This document shows, piece by piece, positions 42,394 through 50,629 of a DNA stretch of 64,000 nucleotides. The translations under genes were made by a program, and so were the position numbers. Each line of letters begins with the position of its first letter. Position 1 is the first letter of the stretch. The stretch is from Nocardia sp. NBC_01503. Its GTDB lineage: Bacteria > Actinomycetota > Actinomycetes > Mycobacteriales > Mycobacteriaceae. Location of the stretch: positions 5,456,001 through 5,520,000 of the forward strand of contig NZ_CP109596.1 in NCBI RefSeq assembly GCF_036327755.1, in the 5' to 3' direction. The notes below the pieces were generated by a model. That model had not been told where the DNA came from. It searched no databases and saw nothing but the letters and a program-made list of their open reading frames with translations.

Positions 42394-43089
42394 GTGACCG
42401 TTGAGAAGAAGTCGGCGGGCGTTTGGCAGATCTCGCCCTCCGGCCCCGAGCCCCGCCCCAGGCGGCGCAACACCCCGCGCCTGCCGCCGCAAGAGCGCCG
42501 CACCCAACTTCTGGACGCCGCGCTCCGAGTGGTCGGCCGCGACGGTCTCGCACAATTGACCATGCAGGCGGTCGCCAAGGAAGCCGGTGTCGCCAAACCC
42601 GTTCTCTACGCGCTGTATCCGACCGCCCCCGAACTGATCGGCGCACTCCTGCACCGCGAACACGCCCGCGGTATGGCCCAGGTTCTCGGCTCGCTACCGA
42701 CCGACCTGCGCGCCTCGGACCCCGACGACGAGTTCATCGGCGCGTCCATGACCTTTCTCGAAGCCGTGGCCGCCGACCCCATGCGGTGGCGCCTGATCCT
42801 GATGCACGCCGATGGCGCGCCCAGCGATTACCGTGAGGTGCTCACCGCGGCCCGCGACCAATTGCTGACCCGCAGTATCGAATTGCTCACCGCCGGTTTC
42901 CAATTGCGCGGTGGACCCGCCGACGCGGATATCGAGCTGATCGGCAATGTCATGCTCGGATTCATCGAGGTGCTGGGCCGGCTGGTCCTGTCCGACCCGC
43001 AGGGCTTCCCGCCGGAACGGCTGCGCAGCACCGTGCGGGCACTGCTCCGGACCATGCCCTCACCCCGAACACCTACCGGAAACCCATAG
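42394..43089 (+). CDS. TetR-family regulator, divergent from mce locus 2
   Basis: The 231-residue protein has a TetR DNA-binding domain (about 33-80: RRTQLLDAALRVVGRDGLAQLTMQAVAKEAGVAKPVLYALYP) and a helical ligand domain. GTG 42394 is the likely start; another GTG six codons upstream is possible. By position it should repress mce locus 2 and itself through the CGTAGAA sites and be released by a lipid or steroid-like ligand, as Mce3R- and KstR-type regulators are. The ligand is unknown. Confidence 0.78.
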   Translation: MTVEKKSAGVWQISPSGPEPRPRRRNTPRLPPQERRTQLLDAALRVVGRDGLAQLTMQAVAKEAGVAKPVLYALYPTAPELIGALLHREHARGMAQVLGSLPTDLRASDPDDEFIGASMTFLEAVAADPMRWRLILMHADGAPSDYREVLTAARDQLLTRSIELLTAGFQLRGGPADADIELIGNVMLGFIEVLGRLVLSDPQGFPPERLRSTVRALLRTMPSPRTPTGNP

Positions 43090-43127
43090 CCCGTGTACCT
43101 GGCCGCCATCGTGCGGGCGGGGGAGCG

Positions 43128-43895
43128 TTATTCGGCGCGCGGCTGTGAGATCGCCGCCAGCGTGGCGACAATCGGGGTGTCGGGGTCCGCGATCACGTTC
43201 TTGCCACGCAGGAATCCGTCCAGCAGTTGGCATACCGAATCGGTGGTGCGGTCGACGAATCGCGTGGTGTGCTCTTGGGTCGGAACACCGGGAACGTCCA
43301 GCCAGAGGTCGGTGACGGCGACGACCAAGCCGACCAGCCCGCGGGTGAGATGATCGATGCCCTCCGGGTCGAGGTGCACCGCCGCCAGGAGGGTGCGGCC
43401 CTGGTCGGCCAGGCGTTCGGCCATCCGCCGTCCGGCGTCCAAGGGCCGGTCGGAGCCGCCGGGGGCGGGGCTCAGCTGGGTGAGCGCCAGGAATCGAAAG
43501 AGGTTGGGGTAGGCCAGGATCGTTTCGGCGTACGCGGTGAGGAAGCGGCGGACGGTGTCGCGCGGCGGCTGCATCATGAGCGACAGGTCGGGGGTGATCG
43601 CGCGGGTGATCTCGCGTGCCATCCAGTCGGCGATGGCGCGGTCGAGATCGGATTTATCGGTGAACATCCGGTACAGGCGCGGTTTGGCCACGCCCATCTC
43701 CTGGGCGATGGCACCCATGCTCACCTGTGGGCCATCCCGTCCGATGACGCGGATCGCGCCCTGAACAACCTCTTCCCGGGTGAGCGCGCGCGGGCTGGAC
43801 CGACCTGACCTCAATGCGGCAACTTTCTCGGCGATACGGATGGCGGGTTCTCGCCCGCCCGAGTCTATCGACCTGGTCCGATGTCTTGCGCTCAC
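43128..43895 (-). CDS. TetR-family regulator of the hydrolase cluster
   Basis: The 255-residue protein has a TetR domain at about 40-85 (TREEVVQGAIRVIGRDGPQVSMGAIAQEMGVAKPRLYRMF) after a polar N-terminus, and a helical effector domain. The start is GTG 43895, with GGGAG seven bases upstream. It converges on the upstream TetR gene and diverges from the hydrolase operon at 44052. The palindrome AGTAC-TCCCG-GTACT overlaps its ribosome site, which suggests self-repression. Confidence 0.78.
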   Translation of the reverse strand: MSARHRTRSIDSGGREPAIRIAEKVAALRSGRSSPRALTREEVVQGAIRVIGRDGPQVSMGAIAQEMGVAKPRLYRMFTDKSDLDRAIADWMAREITRAITPDLSLMMQPPRDTVRRFLTAYAETILAYPNLFRFLALTQLSPAPGGSDRPLDAGRRMAERLADQGRTLLAAVHLDPEGIDHLTRGLVGLVVAVTDLWLDVPGVPTQEHTTRFVDRTTDSVCQLLDGFLRGKNVIADPDTPIVATLAAISQPRAE

Positions 43896-43898
43896 TGT

Positions 43899-43993
43899 AG
43901 TACTCCCGGTACTTCGGTGGGTTCACCGTGAGATTGCCCTGTTGACATCGCGCCTGGCGATGGCCAAACTCATCGGCGGTACCAGCGGTACCG
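43899..43993. promoter_or_regulatory. Divergent promoter region with two palindromes
   Basis: AGTAC-TCCCG-GTACT (43899-43913) lies before the tetR start. CGGTACC-AGC-GGTACCG (43977-43993) lies 59 bases before the hydrolase ATG, downstream of a TTGACA at 43942-43947. Both contain GTAC cores and could be bound by the TetR protein encoded here. Confidence 0.5.
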
Positions 43994-44051
43994 AGTTTCA
44001 GAACCGCCAGTACGAGACGGGGGCGTTCGCACCCCGATCGGAAGGATCCCG

Positions 44052-45005
44052 ATGACGGGCCAGCTCGAACACCCCGGCACTCCCCAGCAGAGCACACCTG
44101 CCCGCACTCCCGCACCGGAGCGTGGTTACACCGTGCGAAACGGCGATATCGAAATCGCGGTCTTCGAATACGGTGACCGCGACGCGGAACCCCTTGTGCT
44201 GGTGCATGGTTGGCCGGACACCCATCACCTGTGGGACGGCGTCATCCCACTGCTCGCCGACAGGTTCCGCGTCATCGCCTATGACACACGCGGTTACGGG
44301 CAATCCACGGTGCCCGATACGGTGGCGGCCTTCCGGCTCGAAGAACTCGCGAAGGATTTCTTCGCGGTGATCGACGCCGTCAGCCCGGGGCGTCCGGTCC
44401 AGGTGATCGCCCACGACTGGGGTTCGGTGCAGGTGTGGGAGGCGATCTGCGAGCCCGGCGCGGAGGAACGCGTGCGATCGTTCACCTCGATCTCCGGCCC
44501 GAATCTCGACCACCTCGCCACCTGGATGCGCGCGGGCCTGTCCCGGCCGACGCCCCGGAACGCGTGGGGCCCGATCACCCAGATGATCTCCTCGGCCTAC
44601 ACCGGGTTCTTCATGATTCCGCTGCTGCCGGCACTGTTCTTCCGCCTCTTCGGCGGCGCGCGGAGCTGGCGACTGTTCCTGCGCGTGGTCGAGGGCATTC
44701 CCGCCGAACGGGTGCACCTGGCCCCGACCCTGCGCCGGGACATGGTCTCCGGCCTGCGCTTCTATCGCGCCAATATCCTTGCGCGCCTCAGCTCTCCGCG
44801 GGAACGCCGCACCAAGGTGCCGGTGCAGCTGCTGGTGAACTCCCGTGACATAGCGGTGCGCCCGGCCGGCTTCGACCGCACCGGCGAATGGGTGGAAACG
44901 CTTGTCCGCCGCGACCTTTCGCACGGCCACTGGCTGCCGTTCGCCAATCCCGAAGTCATCGCGCGCGCCGGGACCGAATTCATCTACGCCTGCGCTATCA
45001 GCTGA
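44052..45005 (+). CDS. Alpha/beta hydrolase of the epoxide-hydrolase type
   Basis: The 317-residue enzyme has the alpha/beta-hydrolase fold: oxyanion region LVHGWPDTHHLW, the nucleophile elbow AHDWGSVQVW with Asp as nucleophile (the epoxide hydrolase and haloalkane dehalogenase type), and a C-terminal SHGHW with the catalytic His. The charge-relay acid is probably in LVNSRDIAVRP. It resembles the hydrolase half of mycobacterial EphD-type proteins. It is the first gene of a four-gene forward cluster and sits opposite a tetR gene. Confidence 0.8.
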   Translation: MTGQLEHPGTPQQSTPARTPAPERGYTVRNGDIEIAVFEYGDRDAEPLVLVHGWPDTHHLWDGVIPLLADRFRVIAYDTRGYGQSTVPDTVAAFRLEELAKDFFAVIDAVSPGRPVQVIAHDWGSVQVWEAICEPGAEERVRSFTSISGPNLDHLATWMRAGLSRPTPRNAWGPITQMISSAYTGFFMIPLLPALFFRLFGGARSWRLFLRVVEGIPAERVHLAPTLRRDMVSGLRFYRANILARLSSPRERRTKVPVQLLVNSRDIAVRPAGFDRTGEWVETLVRRDLSHGHWLPFANPEVIARAGTEFIYACAIS

Positions 45006-45018
45006 AAAGAGTTCCAGC

Positions 45019-46809
45019 ATGGACGATTTCGATCTCGTCATCACCAACGGCACCTGGTTCGACGGTACCGGTGCGCCTGCCCTGCGCCGCACCCTCGGCA
45101 TCCGGGACGGCGTGGTCGCGCAGATATCGGCGGAACCGCTGCCGATCGGCCCGCGCACCGAGGTCATCGATGCCGACGGCAAATGGGTATTGCCCGGCTT
45201 CGTCGACGTACACACCCACTACGACGCCGAGCTGCTGGTCAAACCCGAACTGCCGGAATCGCTTCGGCACGGGGTGACCACCGCGTTCATCGGCAATTGC
45301 TCGCTCTCGACGGTGCTCGCGGACAATGACGACTGCGCCGACCTCTTCAGTCGCGTGGAAGCCGTACCGCGCGAAGCGGTGTCGCGGGTACTCGGCGAGC
45401 ACCGCACCTGGAGCGGCCCCGCCGAATACGCCAAAGCCCTCGACGAGATGCCGCTGGGGCCGAATATCGCCGCCTTCCTCGGACATTCGGACCTGCGCAC
45501 GCATGTGCTGGGCCTGGACCGCGCCGTCACCCGCGACACCAAACCCTCCGCCGCGGAGATCGAGCGGATGCGACAGCTGCTCGGCGAGGCCGTCGACGCG
45601 GGTTTCCTCGGCCTGTCCTCCATGTCGAACAAGCTCGACAAGATCGACGGCACCGAATACCGATCCCGCTCACTGCCTTCGACCTACACCCGGGGCAGGG
45701 AGGTGCGGGCGCTGAACCAGGTACTGCGCCGCAACGGCCGGGTACTGCAGAGTGCGCCCACCATCAATCTGCGCCCCAATATCTACAAGTACTTCTGGGC
45801 CAGTTCGGGTCTCGCCGGTCGCCGAAAACTGCGCACCTCGTTGCTCTCGGCCGCCGATTCCAAGGCGTACCCGCCGCTGGTGTACTTCATGCTCTGGGCC
45901 GCGCCACTGCTGAATCGCTTCGCGCGCACCGACTTTCGCTGGCAGCATCTGCCGGTGCCGTTCACGGTGTATGCCGACGGCATCGATCTGGTGGTATTCG
46001 AGGAGTTCGGCGCGGGTGCGGCCGCGTTGCACCTGAAAGACGAGGTGGAGCGCAATGAACTGCTGCGGGACCAGGGGTACCGGCGTTGGTTCCGCAAGAA
46101 CTACGATGACAAATTCAGCCCGCGCATCTGGCACCGGGACTTCTTCGACGCCGAGATCGTCTGCTGCCCCGACGCTTCGGTGATCGGCAAGACCATCGGG
46201 CAGGTCGGCAAGGAACGCGGACTGCATCCCGTGGACGCCTACCTCGATATGGTGGTCGAATACGGGCCGCGGCTGCGCTGGCGCACCACCATCGCCAATG
46301 ACCGGCCGAAGTACCTGAACAAGCTGGCCGCCAATACCGGCGTGCAGATGGGGTTCGGCGACGCGGGCGCGCACCTGCGGAATATGGCCTTCTACAACTA
46401 TCACCTGCGCCTGCTCGAAAGAGTCCTGCGCGCGCGGGAGAACGGGAAGCCGTTCCTGAGCCTGGAACGCGCGGTGCACCGTCTGACCGGCGAACTGGCC
46501 GACTGGTATCGGATCGACGCCGGTCATCTGCGCCAGGGCGACCGGGCCGATATCGTCATCGTCGACCCCGCCGGACTCGATACCGCGGTGCACGGGCTGC
46601 ACGAGAGCCCCATGCCCGAATTCGGACTCGACCGCATGGTGAATCGCAATGACCGCGCCGTGGTAGCCACCATCGTCAACGGCCGCACCGTGTACCGCCA
46701 CGGCGACTTCGCCGCCGGACTCGGAAGCTCTTGGGGCCCAGGACAATTCCTGCGCGCCGGAGAGTCTTCTCGCCGGGACCGACGACTCGCGCGGTCCGCC
46801 CGCCCCTGA
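45019..46809 (+). CDS. Amidohydrolase, N-acyl-D-amino-acid deacylase-like
   Basis: The 596-residue enzyme has the amidohydrolase start (DLVITNGTWFDGTGAP), the metal motif DVHTHYD near residue 70, GVTTAFIGNCS and FLGHSDLRTHVLG as in D-aminoacylases, and FGDAGAHL near 450 with the catalytic Asp. Enzymes of this group hydrolyse N-acyl-D-amino acids, but the real substrate in lipid-related clusters is unknown. ATG 45019 follows a weak AAAAGAG. It is 13 bases behind the hydrolase gene, so they are co-transcribed. Confidence 0.78.
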   Translation: MDDFDLVITNGTWFDGTGAPALRRTLGIRDGVVAQISAEPLPIGPRTEVIDADGKWVLPGFVDVHTHYDAELLVKPELPESLRHGVTTAFIGNCSLSTVLADNDDCADLFSRVEAVPREAVSRVLGEHRTWSGPAEYAKALDEMPLGPNIAAFLGHSDLRTHVLGLDRAVTRDTKPSAAEIERMRQLLGEAVDAGFLGLSSMSNKLDKIDGTEYRSRSLPSTYTRGREVRALNQVLRRNGRVLQSAPTINLRPNIYKYFWASSGLAGRRKLRTSLLSAADSKAYPPLVYFMLWAAPLLNRFARTDFRWQHLPVPFTVYADGIDLVVFEEFGAGAAALHLKDEVERNELLRDQGYRRWFRKNYDDKFSPRIWHRDFFDAEIVCCPDASVIGKTIGQVGKERGLHPVDAYLDMVVEYGPRLRWRTTIANDRPKYLNKLAANTGVQMGFGDAGAHLRNMAFYNYHLRLLERVLRARENGKPFLSLERAVHRLTGELADWYRIDAGHLRQGDRADIVIVDPAGLDTAVHGLHESPMPEFGLDRMVNRNDRAVVATIVNGRTVYRHGDFAAGLGSSWGPGQFLRAGESSRRDRRLARSARP

Positions 46810-46842
46810 TATCGCCCGCCCGCCCCACCCGGAGCCGAATCC

Positions 46843-47733
46843 ATGCCACAACACGACAGAGTTCCCACCGAACCCGGCGAGGTCGCCATCGCGGCCCGCA
46901 ATGTCACCTTCGACTGGGCCGACACCCCGCTGCACTGGATGCCGGACGAGCCCGTCGCCTCGATGGTGATCAACGCGTTCAATCTGCTGCTGCCCGAAGG
47001 CGAACGGATGTTCTGCCGCACCTTCAACGAGGCGCTGCCACTGGTACGCGATGAGAAGCTGCGCGAGGAGATGATCGGATTCATCGGCCAGGAATCCATG
47101 CATGCCGAAACCCACAATCAGGTCCTGGAAGAGGTGCTGCGCGTCCACGGCATCGATATCGGCCCCTACCAGGAGCAGATGGAGTTCCTCTTCCGCCGTC
47201 TACTCGGCCCCGACGAGAGCGCGAACCCCATCGCGCGGCATCAGCGACTGCTGGAGCGGCTCAATGTGATCGCCGTACTCGAGCATTTCTTCGCCTGGCT
47301 GGGTGTCTGGGTGCTGAACGCGGATCTGGAGCGGCATCGGGCCGACCCGCGGATGGCCGATCTGTTCCGTTGGCACGGCGCGGAGGAGGTCGAGCACCGC
47401 AATGTCGCACATGACGTCGCCGCCTACTTCCGTATCGGCTATCTGCGCCGGACCCTGCCGATCGTGCTGGCCTTCCCGATCTTTCTGCTGCTGATGCTGC
47501 GCGGCGCGAAATTCCTCATTCGGCAGGACCCGAACCTGCCGAACCTCGGCCACTTCCGGCTTACCGTGCGCATTCTCGGTGCCATGTGGCGCGGCGCGCT
47601 GCCCGGCGTTCCCTCCCTGCTCTGGGGCATGCTGAGCATGTTCAACCCCTGGTACAGCCCGTCGAATATGGGATCCACCGCCCAGGCGGTCGCCTATCTG
47701 GCCACCTCCCCGGCCACCAGGCGGGCAGCGTGA
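46843..47733 (+). CDS. PF10118-type metal-dependent hydrolase
   Basis: The 296-residue protein contains the conserved metal-ligand motifs of the PF10118 family: FIGQESMHAETHNQ near 87-100 and WHGAEEVEHRNVAHDV near 178-193, with hydrophobic stretches at about 205-225 and around 255. The iron-binding helical fold resembles diiron enzymes. The function is not established. A reductase gene follows with a GTGA overlap, so electron supply to this protein is plausible. Confidence 0.78.
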   Translation: MPQHDRVPTEPGEVAIAARNVTFDWADTPLHWMPDEPVASMVINAFNLLLPEGERMFCRTFNEALPLVRDEKLREEMIGFIGQESMHAETHNQVLEEVLRVHGIDIGPYQEQMEFLFRRLLGPDESANPIARHQRLLERLNVIAVLEHFFAWLGVWVLNADLERHRADPRMADLFRWHGAEEVEHRNVAHDVAAYFRIGYLRRTLPIVLAFPIFLLLMLRGAKFLIRQDPNLPNLGHFRLTVRILGAMWRGALPGVPSLLWGMLSMFNPWYSPSNMGSTAQAVAYLATSPATRRAA

Positions 47734-48824
47734 GCGCCCAGCCGATCCCGGCCCCGCTCTACGGCGGCCGCGAACGCGATCGGTTCATGGGAGCGCTCTC
47801 GGGCATCGTGCGGACCCGGATCGGATGGGCCGAACGCGTACATCGCAGGTCGCCTCCGGCGCCGGAGAACGACCGCCGGATCGACCTCGTGATCACCGAC
47901 CGCTCGATCGTGGCCCACGATCAGGATGTGGTCGCGCTGCGTTTGGCCGCACCCGACGGCGGGGTGCTGCCGCGCTGGTGGCCGGGCGCGCACCTGGATG
48001 TCGAACTGCCGTCCGGGCGGCTGCGGCAATACTCGCTCTGCGGCGATCCGTCCGACCGGACCGCGTATCGGATTGCGGTGCGCCGCATTCCGGATGGCGG
48101 CGGCGGATCGCTCGAGGTGCACGAAGCACTGGGACCGGGCACGCGGATCACCGTGCGCGGACCGCGCAATGCCTTCCCCTTCGTACCGCGCGGCATCGGA
48201 AGCCCGGCCACCCGTGTGCATTTCGTCGCCGGGGGCATCGGCATCACGCCGATTCTGCCCATGGCGCGAATGGCGCAGCGGGCCGGCATCGACTGGACGC
48301 TCAGCTACACCGGGCGCAGCCTGGACGCCCTGCCGTTCCTGTCCGAGCTGACCGCACTGGGCGATCGAGTGACGGTGCGGACCGACGACACCCACGGAAT
48401 ACCGGACGCGACGGCACTTCTCGCGGGTATCGGCTCGGGGACCGCGATCTACTGTTGCGGACCGGCGCCCATGACGCAGGCCATTGTCGAGGCGCTGCGG
48501 GACCGCCCCGATATCGCCCTGTTCACCGAGCGCTTCTCCGCCCCGCCGGTGGTGGAGGGCATCGCGTTCGAGGTCGAGCTGGCGCGTACCGGCGAGGTGA
48601 TCACCGTCCCCGCCGACCGCACCATCCTCGACGCGGTACTCGAAGCCCGTCCCGCGGCGGCGTATTCGTGTCGGCAGGGCTTCTGCCGCACCTGCCGGGT
48701 CCGGGTGCTCGACGGGCAGGCCGATCACCGCGACACCGCCCTCACCCCGGACGAACGCTCGGACGGCGAGCTACTGATCTGCGTATCACGTTGTGCGGGT
48801 GAACGTCTCGTACTCGACCTCTGA
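47730..48824 (+). CDS. Flavin/2Fe-2S oxidoreductase (PDR/VanB type)
   Basis: The 364-residue protein has a flavin-binding domain (RQYSLCGDPSDR), an NAD(P)-binding domain (FVAGGIGITPILPM, YCCGPAPM) and a C-terminal plant-type ferredoxin domain with CX4CX2C and a distal Cys (YSCRQGFCRTC ... ICVSRC). Such proteins pass electrons from NAD(P)H through FMN and 2Fe-2S to an oxygenase. The GTG start overlaps the stop of the PF10118 gene, which is the likely partner. Confidence 0.85.
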   Translation: MSAQPIPAPLYGGRERDRFMGALSGIVRTRIGWAERVHRRSPPAPENDRRIDLVITDRSIVAHDQDVVALRLAAPDGGVLPRWWPGAHLDVELPSGRLRQYSLCGDPSDRTAYRIAVRRIPDGGGGSLEVHEALGPGTRITVRGPRNAFPFVPRGIGSPATRVHFVAGGIGITPILPMARMAQRAGIDWTLSYTGRSLDALPFLSELTALGDRVTVRTDDTHGIPDATALLAGIGSGTAIYCCGPAPMTQAIVEALRDRPDIALFTERFSAPPVVEGIAFEVELARTGEVITVPADRTILDAVLEARPAAAYSCRQGFCRTCRVRVLDGQADHRDTALTPDERSDGELLICVSRCAGERLVLDL

Positions 48825-49213
48825 CGACACCGGGCCCGCAGTCGCACATCCCGCGCTCTCGGATCGACCGTGCACCCAACGGCGCACGTCCGGCAAGGTG
48901 TTCGCCTCGCGCCCCATCCGAGCTTGCGCCGCGATGTCTCCGCATCGCTAGCCGGACGGTCGCTCGCCGTGCGGTCGAGGATTTGACGACCGTGTGGGAC
49001 CGTCACCAGCGAAGTTTCGGAATTGGCAATAAACCTGGTCTGATATGCCGATTTTGGGTGTTTCGTGGCGCAAACTATCGCGAAAGTGCCGCTACTATTC
49101 AGCCTCGGTTGAGATCTTTCATTGGTTTGCCAGGTCGATTCTCGGCCTCGGCCGAACATTTTGCGTGCGGCTTTTCGAACACGAGGTGAAGCGAGCGCGC
49201 GGATCGGAATCCG
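48825..49213. other. Gap before the glycosyltransferase pair
   Basis: The first 140 bases are GC-rich with no gene. The part from about 49000 to 49150 is AT-richer and probably holds the promoter of the GT87/aftB pair; no single -10/-35 pair stands out. Confidence 0.3.
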
Positions 49214-50629
49214 ATGTGCTCTCTCGTACGGCCCGCGGCACGAAGACGTCCTTCGAACAGGACCATCGACCGTTTCGCGGTGACGACCCCGATGCTGACG
49301 GTCTGCGCGATCGCCGCGGTCGCGGTCCTGGTGTGGCATGTTTTCGCGCTGCCGATGAGCAACCCGTACTACGGAATCTTCAGCTGCGATCTGGATCTTC
49401 AGGTCTACCGTGCGGGTGGACAGGCGCTGCTGGAACGGAGTCCGCTCTATCGCGGGCCGATCGTGTGGGAAATGGAGTTCACCTACACGCCGTTCGCGGC
49501 GCTGGTCTTCGTACCCCTGGCGCTGGTCGGGGTGATGACGGCCAAGGTGCTCTGGTGGATCGCGATCCTGGTCGCCCTGGTCGCCCTGGTCGCCCGGTGC
49601 CTGCTTGTGCTGCGTTATGAGAACACCGCTCGCACCTGGGTTTTCGCGACCCTGCTCGCCATGGTGTGCACCGCGCTGGAGCCGGTGCGCTCGACCATCT
49701 GGCTCGGGCAGATCAATGTCTTTCTCGTCCTGCTGATCGTATGGGATCTGACGCGCCCGGCCGATGCCCGGCTACGCGGGATAGGTGTCGGACTCGCGGC
49801 CGGGATCAAGCTGACGCCCGCGTTCTTTCTGCTGTACCTGGCGTGCACCCGGCAGTGGCGCACCCTCGGTATCGCGACCGCGACCTTCGCGGCCACCATC
49901 GGGATCGGATTCCTGACCCGGCCGCGTGACGCCTGGACCTACTGGGGTGCGCAGGTCACCACCTCCGGGCGGGTGGGCGCGGTCGATTCACCCGGCAATC
50001 AATCGATCAACGGCTCTGTCGCACAACTGCTTCGGTTCCTCGACGCGGACGGATTCCGGATCGGGACGGTGTACACGCCGCCGATGTGGATGTGGCTGGC
50101 GGCCGCGATACCGGTCATCGCGCTCGGGCTCTACGCCGCCACGCTGGCCTACCGGTCGGGGCACGTACTGCTGGCGATCACCGTGGCCGGTATGACCTCG
50201 GCGTGCGCGTCGCCGTTCTCGTGGGGGCATCACTGGGTGTGGTTCATGCCGTTGTTCATTCTCGCGATCCACCATGTGCGCACCGCCGTCGATCCCGGGC
50301 GCTGGGTGCCGCTCGCGGTCGTACTGTCGGTGAGTTTCTGCTGGTGGTGGAATTATCCGGACCGGCCGCCACTGGCGGAATCACCGCACCCGATCGGCAT
50401 CGGACTGTTCATGTTGCCGCGCGACGACATTCCGGACTGGTGGTCGTATATCGCGGTGCCCGTGTACGCGGCGTGCTATCCGATGCTGCTCATCGCGACC
50501 GCGATCTATGTGATCACGCGACGTCGTGACCTGCCCGCACACCCGGACGCCGAGCCCGGATCTCATCGCGCTTTCGGCACAGTCGATCTCGATTCTCGCG
50601 AACCTCTCCTTGAACGGAGCTGTAAGTGA
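49214..50629 (+). CDS. GT87 (DUF2029) polyprenyl-phosphate-mannose mannosyltransferase-like protein
   Basis: The 471-residue membrane protein has about ten membrane segments, the early acidic loop FSCDLDLQVYRAGGQALL typical of GT-C enzymes that use lipid-linked sugars, and SPFSWGHHWVW near 335 as in alpha-1,2-mannosyltransferases of lipomannan synthesis. It probably transfers mannose outside the membrane. Its exact start is uncertain. It ends with a GTAAGTG overlap on the aftB-like gene, so the two sugar transferases are made together. Confidence 0.75.
   Translation: MCSLVRPAARRRPSNRTIDRFAVTTPMLTVCAIAAVAVLVWHVFALPMSNPYYGIFSCDLDLQVYRAGGQALLERSPLYRGPIVWEMEFTYTPFAALVFVPLALVGVMTAKVLWWIAILVALVALVARCLLVLRYENTARTWVFATLLAMVCTALEPVRSTIWLGQINVFLVLLIVWDLTRPADARLRGIGVGLAAGIKLTPAFFLLYLACTRQWRTLGIATATFAATIGIGFLTRPRDAWTYWGAQVTTSGRVGAVDSPGNQSINGSVAQLLRFLDADGFRIGTVYTPPMWMWLAAAIPVIALGLYAATLAYRSGHVLLAITVAGMTSACASPFSWGHHWVWFMPLFILAIHHVRTAVDPGRWVPLAVVLSVSFCWWWNYPDRPPLAESPHPIGIGLFMLPRDDIPDWWSYIAVPVYAACYPMLLIATAIYVITRRRDLPAHPDAEPGSHRAFGTVDLDSREPLLERSCK

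Noticed and set aside
43093..43353. Forward frame antisense to the TetR gene at 43128
   Set aside because: It is fully opposite to a clear TetR gene; a shadow.
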